Positions 10,400-22,500 of a DNA stretch of 64,000 nt are shown piece by piece (the stretch's first letter is position 1; each line of letters opens with the position of its first letter). The stretch spans positions 7,536,539 to 7,600,538 of the forward strand of contig NC_087070.1 in NCBI RefSeq assembly GCF_963678635.1, written 5' to 3'. The notes beneath the pieces were generated by a model. The model saw only the letters and a list, made by a program, of their open reading frames with translations. It did no database searches and was not told the origin of the DNA. Source of the DNA: Symsagittifera roscoffensis. Taxonomy: Eukaryota; Xenacoelomorpha; Acoela; Convolutidae. A program made the translations under genes and the position numbers.

Positions 10400-12605
10400 T
10401 CTAAAACATCGACGTCTGCCAATTCAATATTGGAGAAGTCTCGAAAAACTATGCCGAAGAAAGATGTTTTTGAAAACCCCCAAAAATATTATAATTTATA
10501 GCTTGGAAAATTGTACAAATAGTGGATTTAAAATTACCAGTTGGGATATATGAACCAAAAAAAAGGACTCATTAAATTGTTCCTGAAAAGCGAAGTTGCT
10601 AATGATGAACCCATACTGAACCATTAAATTTGTAAAATGAACTGTTAAATTGTATTTAAGTTCTATACAAGGCAGTAATTAGTATTTAGAATTTTCAACT
10701 GCAAATTAGCAGTTAACAGTAACTTAGTTTTTTTCACGAACATGGTAAGATTGTGCGCCGAAAGTCTCACCATAATAAATCTACCATCATACCATCTCAA
10801 ATCTTGTATTTCATTACTAGGCAAAACATCTAACCTATCTTAACACATGAGAAATCTTATTCCCTATCTTTAGAAATAGCCGGCAGACCCGATTTTCTAT
10901 TTCCCATTTTAAAACCTCTTCTCTTGATCGCCACCGCCCCGCCCCTTGATCGCCACCGACATATACTAATATATTGTGTAATAATTTTTGATATTTTTTT
11001 CTACAAAAATTTGACTGGTTCAGTAGACAGCCTCCGGGTTGAACAAAAATACCAGTCAAAAAATGTTTTTTTTTTCAGGAAAAAAAAATTGTTTTCATAC
11101 AAATAATAAATTATCTTTGTGTGAAAAAAGCAATGCCATTAATTTTTTGAGGCATTCAAGAGACTAGCGTTTAATGTATGATTTCAACTGTATCTCTCAC
11201 AAGCAATTTTTCTATTCATGAAACTGTATGACAACAAGTTACTTTTTTGCTTGCAAATTTTTATTCCTGAAACTGTTTTAGAGAGTCTAACAAGGATTTT
11301 ATAGCAAAGAAAAATTAACGGATTCTTTTGTTCAAAAAATGGTGATTTCCGGGGTTTCCTGAAAAGTTACCTAGCAGGTGACCATGCCTGGTGTATGAGA
11401 TTCGTTTTCTTAGAATACCTGGAAGGGTTCTGGATGGCCCCTGGCAGGAAATTCAGGATTGCCTTGAACTCTTTAAGCTCCTGGCAGGAAGCCGAAGGTT
11501 TCCCCCTGGCTGTATACCTCGTTCTCGCACAAAAACCTCTTTATTTTGCTTTCAAGTTTCTCAGTAATATTTTTGTTTTAACAAAGAATTTTTATCGTAG
11601 CTCTGAAAACAATGCTTATCACATTTTGTTTATAAAAAGAAGTTCTGGTTAGCATGCATTTCGAAATTTTCCATAAGTTTAATTGTTTTTTAAAACTGCC
11701 ACAACTCAAATAGTTACACTTCGCTTTGCTAAAAATCCCTACAATTTGATTTGTCAAATAAATGAAACAAGTTCTTTCAAGTGAAAGGTGTAATGCAGCC
11801 CTGTGCAAAATTCCAGCAGCATTATACCATCATGTTTATGATATTTGATAAAAATGACTACGTTGATGAAAGTTTGAATAAAAAAATGTCACACAGAAAA
11901 AAGCTAAGATTTTGTCTAGTCTGTATTCCGCAAACAATTAGGCACTCCAAAAACCTTGTTTAAGGTGGATTTTTTAACCTATAATTAGACTACATCGCTG
12001 AGATAATTGACTTTCATAATCATGCTCTCAATCAATCCCTTACATAACTTAAAATAAATAAATAAATAACTTAAATGATCAGCCAATTGAGCGAAAAAAA
12101 GTTTTTTCGATATTTTGGAATTCATTGAGATGAACGGCTGAACTTCGATGAGCACAATGATTTTCTCAGTGAAAAAGTCACAAAGTTTTGTGATATTTTT
12201 TATTGGCTACGAAAATGTCTTTCGTCCAAGCACCTAATAACAACTTACAAAACTTTTGTGCAATCTATTTCACAGTATTGCATTTTGGCTTACACGTCCA
12301 CAAAGAACACCAAAGAAGATGTTCAAGATCAAAAAGTAAAGCACTGCTTCATAATTATCTTAGGAGCACATAAATCCAAAATCAAAGATTAAAAAACTTG
12401 TTTTTTGTTAATGAGCTCCATTTGTACGAATTTGTGAAAACACTATCTTAAGTTCTTAGATGTGAAAACTCCGTTCAAATTTTTCACGAGATCGTTACGG
12501 ATTATAAAGTGACCAAACTTTGAGAGGTGCGCAGTACAGCAAGGATACTATCAACAAGACTACACAAAAACTCAAATGAGTCAATTGTTGTTAGACTAAG
12601 TAAAA
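10400..12605. other. Intergenic stretch without genes
   Basis: Nothing coding was supported. Minor items: a near repeat CTTGATCGCCACCG twice at 10922-10960; a short GC-richer patch at 11370-11520 with CCCTGGCAGGAA recurring; an (AAAT)n run near 12054. Confidence 0.45.
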
Positions 12606-12609
12606 TGTT

Positions 12610-13570
12610 CCCGCACCGGAATTTCAGGGATAATAATCAATTATATTGAATTTTCGTGATCTGTCTCAATAAATTTCGATAAAAATTGATTATAATCGAT
12701 TAAAAATGGATTACAATCCATTATTTTTTATATCAAAATAATCCACTTTAATCGATTTAAACCGATTATAATCCATTAAAAATGGATTAAATTTCGCATA
12801 TTTTTATGTCAATTTAATTGCTTATAATCGGTTATAATCAATTATAATGGATTTTTTGAGAAGTTAGTCTTAGAAGTTTTTTTTTCAAAATTGTCGCATT
12901 TCCTGTTTAGTGCGGTTGCTTTATTAGGTTTCATACAAGGTTACATTTCACTTTTCAATTTTTAGAATTTTTGTCTTATATTCCCCGTTTACCCCTCCCT
13001 GTTTTCCCCCGTTCCAGTTTACCACAACCACCATTCGCCCCCGGTTTATGATTTACACAACCCCAGTTTACCACCTCCCCCCACAGTTTACCGCTCCTCA
13101 ATTTAACGCCCCCCATCTTAGTTTTACCCCCCCCCCCCCGTTTACTGAACGTGGGGGCGGGGTGCAAAAATGTGGTCGGGAGGGTAACCTGAACAACTGA
13201 GTATACTCCCTCCCCCGTCCCCGTTGAAAATGGTGAACAAACTGGGGGGACTGTAACTTTTTTAATTCGATTAGGTTTAGATTGCGAGTAGGCCACGAGT
13301 AACGCAGAAATGCTGCAAGTTATGCAAATAATTTTACAAAAAATTGCATAGATTATAATCCGTTGTAATCAATTATAATGGATTTTAAATGGATTATAAT
13401 CTATTGTAATGGATTTTAAAGGATTGTGTTTTTATGAAAACAATCGATTATAATGACAATCTAATCGATTTTGTGGTCTAAATTTGCCACAATAATGGAT
13501 TATAATGACAACAATTTAGACAACATTTTTCTATTATAATCGATTATTATCCATGGAACTCCGGTGCGGG
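12610..13570. mobile_element. Family F element with TAATCGATTA arrays, copy 1
   Basis: The ends are inverted: CCCGCACCGGAATT at 12610 and AACTCCGGTGCGGG ending 13570. Each inner flank is packed with short AT palindromes of the type GATTATAATCGATTATAATC (12640-12860 and 13340-13555). A C-rich block with poly-C (12980-13260) lies in the centre and looks like a separate insertion. There is no reading frame. Copy 2 at 21421-22393 has the same architecture and almost the same length. Confidence 0.7.
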
Positions 13571-13649
13571 TTACACAAGGTAGGTCCAATGGTGCTCTCT
13601 TAGGCAGTAAAACTGTTGCATGGTTTTTAAGTTTATTAACGACCCACAA

Positions 13650-13990
13650 AAAAATGGCTCTTTTTCCTTCCCCCCCCCCCCCCCCCCACCTCAGACGAGC
13701 TTCAACTTTTTAGTGTAACGAGTGGTTTCACGAGGTGGCTCTTTTTCCTTCCATCCCCCCACCTGCAAATTTTTACATGTACATTTGTTGACCACATTCT
13801 CCGATTGTTATGAAAAATTACATATAGACTAATAAGGCCACGAAAAACATATTTGGTCTTCATACTTAACCTCGTAAAACCACTCGTTACACTAATATAT
13901 TGAAGCTCGTGTGAGGTGAGGGGAAAGGAAAAAGAGCCCACGAGGTTGATGTGGTTGAAAATATGTTTGTCATGGCCTGAAAATATTTTA
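13650..13990. repeat. Family C MITE, outer copy split by another
   Basis: Starts GGCTCTTTTTCCTTCC with a long poly-C run, continues CAGACGAGCTTCAACTTTTTAG and the family word GTGTAACGAGTGGTTT. It is then interrupted at 13737-13938 by a second family C copy and resumes with AAATATGTTTGTCATGGCCT. Confidence 0.6.
13737..13938. repeat. Family C MITE, nested copy with target duplication
   Basis: Terminal inverted repeats GGCTCTTTTTCCTTCC and GGAAAGGAAAAAGAGCC bound 202 bp. The 8-bp direct repeat CACGAGGT flanks it exactly (13729-13736 and 13939-13946). Interior words are CCGATTGTTATGAAAAATTA and CTCGTTACAC. It sits inside an older copy of the same family. Confidence 0.8.
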
Positions 13991-14125
13991 CTATTTATAT
14001 TATATTGAAACTTGGGTGATGTGGAGGAAACTGAAAGAGCTCGGAAACAACGCCACACTCACAATGATGTCGAACACTTCATCAACGCTGCTCAACTTTT
14101 TATGCTGGGTATAAGAGTAAAGATC

Positions 14126-14337
14126 GGCTCATTTCCAGTTCCACTTTCGAATTCAGTTTTCAAAAGCTTATTCAACGTTGTCATAAGGCAATGAAATTTG
14201 GCGTGGTGAACAAATCGACAATTCTGAACAGATTTGTTCTTCATAGTTTACAGCCTAATATCATGCATTTAGCCGTAATAACACGTAAAACAAACATAAA
14301 ACTCGGTATTTTGAAAGGGGGGAACTGCAAAAGAGCC
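14126..14337. repeat. Family B MITE
   Basis: Bounded by GGCTCATTTCCAGTTCC and GGGGGGAACTGCAAAAGAGCC. Flanking 8-mers TAAAGATC and TAAAGAGC differ at one base, a decayed target duplication. Confidence 0.7.
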
Positions 14338-14628
14338 TAAAGAGCTTTCCTTTTAAAGCTATAAAAATATATAGCCTCACGCTGATTTTTTACTGAAAGG
14401 TTTTATAGGGATAAGCCCGCTATTTGCCCTCAATAATCATACAATAGTCAAAAAAACTAAAAACGAAGTTTTTGTTCGTTAAAAAATCAGATTTAAATGA
14501 AAATGAATTAGAACAAAGAAAATGACACGTGCGTTATAGAAAAACTATTCGGATAATATTCCCAAAATATATATATATCACAAATTTAGTCGAAACAAAG
14601 AAAAAGCTAATAAAGAAACTCAATTAAA

Positions 14629-14808
14629 ATGGAGACTAATCGCAAAAACGTAAATATAGAGCGTGACCCAAGGTTGCCGTTGTACAATCCAATTTATTCG
14701 CAGATAAGAAGGGGGTCTACAGCTAATGATCACCCGCATTGGGAAGACGACGAAGACGAGGAAAGGCAGGAAGGAATCGTTTCCAGTACCCCATTGGCTC
14801 TCTTCTGA
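14629..14808 (+). CDS. STAND-box exon (gene 2 first exon or relic)
   Basis: From ATG 14629 (A at -3, G at +4) the frame runs 59 codons to TGA at 14806. It contains YSQIRRGSTANDHPHW and then an acidic run. RRGSTAND is shared with KRRGSTANDEPNF of gene 3 (38164 onward). A further match to gene 3, PIG..LNN...SNLEQ, lies just downstream in another frame (about 14790-14850), and a family B MITE begins at 14900. This may be the first exon of gene 2 with an unseen donor, or a decayed extra copy of the gene 3-type exon. An acceptor-like TTTATTCGCAG|ATAAG inside it leaves the start uncertain. Confidence 0.45.
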   Translation: METNRKNVNIERDPRLPLYNPIYSQIRRGSTANDHPHWEDDEDEERQEGIVSSTPLALF

Positions 14809-14899
14809 ATAACCACTCACCTCCACATTCGAACTTGGAGCAAAAAGGGAAAAATATCCCATTTTTTGATGAAATATAACAAGTCATACTAAGACAATT

Positions 14900-15116
14900 G
14901 GCTCTTTTCCAGTTCCCCCCTTGAATTTTTCTGAAATTCAATATACAAAAGTCTATTTAAATTGGATTTTCATTTAAAAAATTGCATCGTAGCATGTCAG
15001 CGTGAACAGTTGAACAAATTTTGACAACACTTCCGACATGCAAAATGCCGTGTGAACAATTTTTGAACAGCTTTATTATGCAATTTCACGAGGGGGCGAG
15101 AAACTGGAAAAGAGCC
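14900..15116. repeat. Family B MITE
   Basis: GGCTCTTTTCCAGTTCCCCC at the left and GAAACTGGAAAAGAGCC at the right. The interior carries ATGTCAGCGTGAACAG. Flanks AGACAATT and AGATAATT form a one-mismatch 8-bp duplication. Confidence 0.8.
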
Positions 15117-15148
15117 AGATAATTAAAACTCCATAAAGACCCAATTTT

Positions 15149-15362
15149 GGCTCTTTTCCAGTTCCACCCTTTCAAAATACCAAGTATTATGTTTGTTTTA
15201 CGTGTTATTACGGCTAAATGCAAGATGTTACACTTTAAAGTATGAAGAACAATACTGTTCAGAATTGTCGATTTGTTCACCTCGCAAAATTCATTGCTTT
15301 ATGACTACGTTAAATAGACTTTTCAAAATTGAAATTCAAAAAGGGGGGACTGGAAAAGAGCC
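15149..15362. repeat. Family B MITE
   Basis: GGCTCTTTTCCAGTTCC to GGGGACTGGAAAAGAGCC. The interior is close to that of the 14126 copy in the opposite orientation (ACGTGTTATTACGGCTAAATG). Flanking 8-mers are less well preserved (6 of 8). Confidence 0.72.
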
Positions 15363-15390
15363 CCTTTTTTGTTTGAAGACCCTATTTTTC

Positions 15391-15610
15391 GGCTCTTTTC
15401 CATATTCTCAACCCCTCGTAAAATTACAAAATAAAGCTATTCAAAAAAACATCTTACAGCATTTTTGCAACTAGGAAATGTAGTAAAAATTTGCTCAACT
15501 GTTCACGCTGACACATTTAAAGGCAGTTTAAAAATATGAAAGGTCATTTTAAATAGGCTTTCATATATTGAATGTTGGAAAAAATAAAAAGGGTTGTGAC
15601 TGGAAAAGAA
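15391..15610. repeat. Family B MITE
   Basis: GGCTCTTTTCCATATTC to GACTGGAAAAGAAGC, with the TTCACGCTGACAC interior also seen at 5040-5225. Further family B-like pieces follow up to about 16077 (AAACTAGAAAAGAGCC), too scrambled to delimit. Confidence 0.62.
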
Positions 15611-16228
15611 GCAAATTTTTGCACCGCAATCAGTTTCAGAAAAAAAAACAAGGCAAAAATACCGTTTTGGGTCACTTTTTGGAAAATTTCGACCAAAAAA
15701 TTGCGTTTGACCAAAAAAACAGGCGATTCAAAAAGAGGACGAAAGTGTCGAAATGTATGAAGAACAAATGTGCTTACAATAGTTAGTTTGTTCACCATGC
15801 AAAATTGCATTACAATATGACAACATAAAGTTAGTTTTTCAAAATTGAAATTCAAACGTGCGGGAAAGAGTGGAAAAGAGTCTTTGTTTTTTCTGAATTT
15901 TGATTTCCGGGTGTCAATTAAATTTTTTTATGATGCTTTAAACTGCAATCAATTTTGTCGAGTGAACAGATTTCTACAACATTTATTTTTCACGCAAATT
16001 GTCCTCTGAAGACTTTTTAAGCTGTCTTAAAATTCTATTTTTATCGAGTGGGGGGCTAAAAAACTAGAAAAGAGCCGCTAAACCAGTGTCAACAAATAAA
16101 ACCTTGCTCAGATATTTGGCTTGGTTTTCCTTTCCTCAAACCTCACATAACCATTAAAGTGTGACGAGGAGTTTTACATGGTATAGGTATGAAGGCCAAA
16201 TATGTCTGTTATGGCCTAATTAGTATGT

Positions 16229-16518
16229 ATGCCATTTTTTATAATGAATAAGCTAAATAATTTTCTAATCTGCAAATTGTGGTACAAACAACTTAACTGG
16301 TACACATTCCTGGAACATTACGAAACTGGAAACGAGCCAAAGGACCCTAACAAGCCTAAAATAATACACGATGAAATTGAAAAAAGGAACCCAAATATTG
16401 CGAGGGGGTGGCTGAACACACTTCCGGCTGGAAACAGGTTGCAAGAACAGCACAAATTTGGAATGAGATTCGAGAAAACACGCGCAGATAAACTAGCTGA
16501 GAAGACTGCTAAATACAA
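16229..16518 (+). CDS. Gene 2 exon with W..TLPAG block
   Basis: An open frame from ATG 16229 to the donor ACAA|GTGAGA at 16518 (phase 2). The convincing part is the C-terminal 60 residues: RGWLNTLPAGNRLQEQHKFG then FEKTRADKLAEK. These align with RYWATSMPAGLNNSNVEQRQFG and KRREKL of gene 3 exon 38164-38365. The first ~30 residues may be intron; the true acceptor was not settled. Confidence 0.6.
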
Positions 16519-19500
16519 GTGAGAGGGGGTATGAATGTGAACTGCCTATGGCTACCTGTATGGTATGGTCACTCGTATTCCTTTAGGACGATTTTAAAAG
16601 AAACCGAGGCTTTTTTCCAGTTCCCCTCTTTCAGTTTTTTGTGAAATTCATTCGATTAAAATCTATTTAAAATAACTTTTCGTGTTATAAACTGCAATAA
16701 AACATGTCAGCGTGAACAGGTGAACAGATTTTGACAACGTTTCCTGCATGCAAAATACCGTGTGAACAGTTTTTGAACAGTTTCATTGTGTAAATTTATG
16801 AGGGGGAGGGAAACTGGAAAAGAGCCGAAAACGAAAAAGTTTTGAGTTTCCAAATCACTTCATGATGTTAGAATTTTCAAATTTTTACCGAATATTGCTT
16901 TATCATTTGGGTCATCCCCATTATAGCCCCCTAAAAAGTCATAGCCCTCCCCCCAAACTTTCCCATTATTGCTCCCCTCGAACGTTCCAGTTATATACAC
17001 ACTATCCGTATTGATTTACACTACTATCTATACTGAAACTTACTTCAATGGAAATATTTAAGTTATGTTATTAAGTTAGAGTGCTTGAAGAAACAATGAG
17101 AAATATTGGTCAATTTCACAAACATATTAGTGATGCAAATGTGTAATCGAATGCTTGAAATAACTTATACAATGTAACCATACTTAAACATTAACATTGA
17201 AATTATCTATTTGATCTGCCTATTAGTGTAATTAGAAACCTTTTTTTTTGGGGGGGGGGGGGGGGCTATAATGGGAAAGGTTGGGGGGTCTATAATGGAA
17301 AAAGTTGAGGGGGGTTCTAACTTTTTTGATACTAGGCTGGGGGGCTATAATGGGAAAGCCCCTATCATTTCCCTATCTCAACTTGTAGGTATATGAACAT
17401 TTGCATTAGTTTTGTGAAAACTAATCGAACAAAATTTGATTTAATGTCGTAAACACTTGGCAGTAGTTAGCTGAACACATAAATATTTCAACAACATTGG
17501 CTACTAAAATTATTGAACAAAATTTCAAAACTCAACGGCGGAAAGCTCACGTAGCTTTGTTCTTACAAAAAATTGTTGGATATCAACGCTTCGCGATTGT
17601 TAACGTCGGAACTAACGGGTGGTAACGGGCGAGCGTAAGCGATTGTTCTACAAGGAGGATCTTGGAGGATCTTGTCCGTTAGTTTTCTACAGCCCAAAAT
17701 TGAGTTAAAAAAACTAAATAGAAAACCCCCACGCTTTTCGTAACTTTGGTGAGCCTAAACGAAAAAGGGACGGACGGAAATAGTCTACTCCACAATTGGT
17801 GAATGGCGGTTGCCGATAGCTCAAGCGCTTTTCTGGTAAATCAGCCTACATTGGGTTGACTACTTCTGCCTTAGATCTTCAAAAACTAACGCAACCGGTT
17901 TCAATGGAATGGAGGGCAGCTTGAAACCCCAAGACAGTATACTCAAGTTGTATAACTGCCCAAAGTTATTCAATACTCTGATGGTTATACAGCATATGAA
18001 GGAACGTTAGAAGCAGGAAGACGAGAAAGCGAGGGCTGTCCAACAATACCAGATGCGACATAATCAAAAATAATTTTTTTCTCGAAAGTTATTTCGGACA
18101 ATTGCTATTCAGTCTAAAAATTTATATGACCGGAGGACTTTTTTTAGATGAATTATAAATAATATTAAATTAAAATTAGGACGAGCAATTTGGGTACTCA
18201 AATTTGTAGTTTTGGGCATGTTTGATTTTTTTTGCTAAATAATATGTTGATATTTGTAAGAAATCTTTCATTTTGACTCCGAATTACCGCGAGACAATCG
18301 GTATTTTTCGACCGTGCTCGAGGTAATTTTCGACCGAGCTCGACCTTGCTTTAAGTACGTATGCGCTACCGTGCTCGAACTTGCTTTAAGTAGGTATGCG
18401 CGACCGTGCTCGAGGACGTTTAGAATTTGTGCTCGACCCAAAAACCTGTCTTGACTAATTTTTTTTGGTCGAGCACTGACATGTGCTTTACTTCGAAAGT
18501 CGAAACATAAAGTGAGCATCTCGACCTTTGAAACGCAAAGTCGACGGCACGTTTTATTTTTTCCCAAGATCTATAGAATTTTTTTATCTTAGACCTGCAG
18601 TCTAGAAACCAAAACTTTGAGCCTCTCATCACTGTGATTTTAACACCAAGTTTGCTGTCTAACCAGTTAACAGTTGTTCTCAGATCAATTTTTTTCTAAA
18701 CTAAATAAGAAATCGTGTGCCTGGAAGGGGGTTTTTACCGCCAATGTTTTTGAAGTATTTAAGCGGTTTTGAGATTTTGTCGGCTATTTTTCTGTGGATA
18801 TTTTGCTCATCTTTGGCTTCCTAAAAAAAGTAATCAAAAACTGGAGTTTACTGTTCCGGCAATTGAAAAGGGAAGAACTTTATGATTCGATTGACATTTT
18901 AAAAACACTAGGAAATGTCCCCCTTGTCGCCAAAAACTAGTTTGAAATTTTTGAGGTTTAGTCTAATTTCGAGCGAGTAGCGCGATCGATTAACCCATGT
19001 TATGTATTTTTGTATTTGCTGTTTTACTTAAATTTACTATAAATAAAACTAGTTTTGGATGCCTCATTGAGCACTTAGTTGGCAAATATTCGGAAAAAAA
19101 GTAGTGATAACGCTTAATTCACTAGTTTTCTATGCAATGGTATAGTTCCCGAATCACACCACCCACTGAAAATAACATTAACATGAAGAAAGAAAACATA
19201 TTTTAGAAAAAATAGCTTTTTTCTATCTTGTTTATGAATATGGCCGGAACATTTTGTGCTACTTGCACAGCAACCGGCTATCCTTGTTATGCTTTAAACT
19301 CTCATATATCTCTTGGACATTAATTTTTCAAAAGCTAAGCATTGCGTTTCTAGTTGCAAACTATTTTTGTAATCAGACAATCATTGTCAAATTATGCTAG
19401 TGATGTTTAACAATTTATTGTCTTTCAACGCTAACTGTTTCCCTGGAATCAACTTTTGTTATGAGTAGTTTATGATACAAATGAAAGTGTAGCCTCCGAT

Positions 19501-22500
19501 CGTTTTTTTTTGCGAATCTTAGAGGAAGGGGGAACTGGAAGAGAGCCCAAATTTTAGCATAACTTTATATGTAGCTTGCGATATGAGTAATTTTCAGACA
19601 ATTCTCTAATTTATTTTGGCCGGGCTGGAATACTAGAAAACCACCACCAAATTGTGTTGTGTTGATCGAAAATGGAGGAAAATAACCATGCATCTAAATG
19701 CTTTGATTCACAGTAATCTCTAACTTACAAATAAAAATATTCACAAAAATAATCCTATTAGGTTGCAGCCTGATTGTTCCGATCCGGCTGATCTTCTGCT
19801 TAAGTGTTTGAATTAGTTTTCCTTGAAACAAATTATAATTTTCATCAAAAAAACTCAAATTATTCTTGCCATACGCAATGTCAAATATAACTTATATACT
19901 TTATGAAGCTACATTTTAAAAATAATAGCGTGCATCAACAACGACAAATTGATTATTTTTGATTTTTCAAACAACTATACTTCTGCAAAAAATTATCAAG
20001 GGCGCAAAAAGTTTTTCACTTTTAGCTGAAAAGATCAATATTTTCTTTTAAAATTATCATCATTTGCTACGAGAAATTGGACGTTCGAGAAAAATGAAAT
20101 GAAGCACAAATATTTTGTCACTTTCGTTTCAAGTCTGACAAAAAATTACCATAAACGAAGTAGTCAAATATTACTGTTTTTATACTATATTTTACCCCAT
20201 TGCTCACTGCCACATTTATTCAGATTCTTTTTTATGTCTATTCACTACCGCCAAATCATTACAAAAAATTCAAAAAAGATACTATAGATGTTTTCTACGT
20301 GTAACGAAGTCTTTTACTTTTAAACCTAAATAGTGAAAAACCTATTTTGAAGTTTTTTTTAAGTTAACTAAATTTATGGCTATTTGTTCCGACTTTCGAT
20401 ACGAAAGTAACGGAATATTTGTGCTCGGGGTGGGTTTTTTTTTCTTCAGACAAATTTCGACTTTTTAACTAGCCATTTTTGACGAAATTTTTCAACATCA
20501 TTCGAAAGGTATTGTTGTCTTGAGCTCAAATTTGAAAAGATATTTCACCTGTGATCATTTTTTGTAAAGTTACGGGGGTTTAAAGATTGCCATTTTGGCC
20601 AATTTGGGACAATTAACGCGCGATATAATTCGCGCTTATTAACGCGTAAGCGGAGAGTTAATCCGCCTTAGAAATCGTTCCAAAGTGGTTAAAAGAAGCT
20701 TATGTGCCATAATTAGTTTGTTACAAGGAGCAAAATCTATCCTTTTGTACTTTGTATGGCGTGTGTACTTTGTACTTTTGTACTTTGTATGGGATGATTT
20801 TCATAAAAAATTTCATATTTTAGAAATTTTTTTTTGATTTTGTTTTATTTCATTGAACTTTTAAATGTTATTATTGCTCCATAAACCTTAAAAGGCAGTC
20901 GGAACATTCAGGGCTTCGCCCTGATACGAGCAGTCTTGTTTAAATTTGATGTTGTCTACTTTTCTAAGATAACCAAATTAATGACTATCTCAAGAAACCA
21001 CTTCTCGGAATTTCTTTGCGTTTTTTAATGCGTTACTCAATCCACGGATTTTAAAATAAGATGAAAACAGAAACGATCAGTGAAAAACTAACTGAAGTGG
21101 AATCGCAGGATTTTCTTCCCGTGGGTCTAAATTCAACACATATTATTGCTCAAAACGTCATATTTGTGATTAGCACTACGCCGAACGGCTCAACCTAATA
21201 TAAATTTGTTTAACTGACTAACTGTGCCACGCAGCTCGAAACTTTTTGTAGTAGAGACAACAATTTTATAAGGTCAAAGATAAGTTGTTTATTAAATTTC
21301 TAAAACGTCACGTCAAAACGGCGATATATGGGAAGCAAAATTTTTACATGAAGGCCCCCATTGTTTGTATGGAAGACCCCCACCACCCGAAAATTTTTAC
21401 CATTAAAATATTGTTCACATACCCGCATCCAGTTTCAAGCGTTAATAATCGATTATATTACGATTTTAGTACCAGTCTCACTATAATTGAGAAACAATCA
21501 AATTTAACCAATTAATAATCGATTATAATCTCTCTTTTTAAGTTCAAATTATAATTAATTATAATCCATTATAATTAATTATAATCGATTATTTATTCGT
21601 CTATTTTTTGATACAATTATAATCGATTATAATTGATTATAATTCATTATTTTTATTCAAATTTCTATTTTATTATTTTTGCTCAAAAATCCATTTTAAT
21701 TGATTATAATTGATTATAATCCCTTTTGTTTGTCCATTTTTTTCTTCGAAGTTGCATCTAAATTGCTTATATTTTATGCTTTTTGTGTACGTTGGTTCCT
21801 ATGAAAAATGAGAAAAATGTTTTTAAAGTTTTCCAATTAATTCAAATTTCTAAGTTTTTTTTTTCATTTCTTCCCCATTAGAGTTGTTTTGTGATGCATA
21901 TTTTAAGCTTTTTTAAACACCAAAACATCAGCAGATTAATTTAGTTTCATGATTGATTCAGAAAATTTATTTTTCATCTTCCGCGAGAACCTTTCCACTC
22001 ATATGAAAGGATCTCTATGAAACTTTTGTTTCGTGGTATAACTTTGTGTTCAGATGAACCAAAGTGTTCAAGAGATCTCTCTTTTAGAAATTTTCTTATT
22101 GACACAAAACAATAACCTATAAGATATATTTCGAATATAAGAAAAATTTGGCAAAATAAGAGATTATAATCGATTATAATCGATTATAATTGATTATAAG
22201 GGTTTTTAGTAAGAACAATAATCAATTATAATCGATTTTAAGAGATAATAATCTCTTGGAAAATATCACGATTATAATCAATTATAAATCCCTTAAAGAC
22301 CTAATTTTGGTAATTATAATCATTATAATTGTCAAAAAATCATCATAGTAATCCGTTATAATCGATTATTTACGACTAGACTTGGATGCGGGTATTTCGA
22401 TTAATGAAAAAGTTGGTATGAGGGTTAATTAGGCTATCAGAAACATGTTTTGTCTTCATAGTTAATCCTGTATAACGCTTCGTTACACAAAAAATTGGCG

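Noticed and set aside
12640-13555. CRISPR-like or satellite array
   Set aside because: The repeats are overlapping 10-20 base palindromes without unique equal-length spacers, confined to the flanks of an element with inverted ends, in a eukaryotic context.
13702-14058. 118-codon frame on the - strand with coding-like look
   Set aside because: It covers the nested family C copies and their target duplications; a coding function is not credible.
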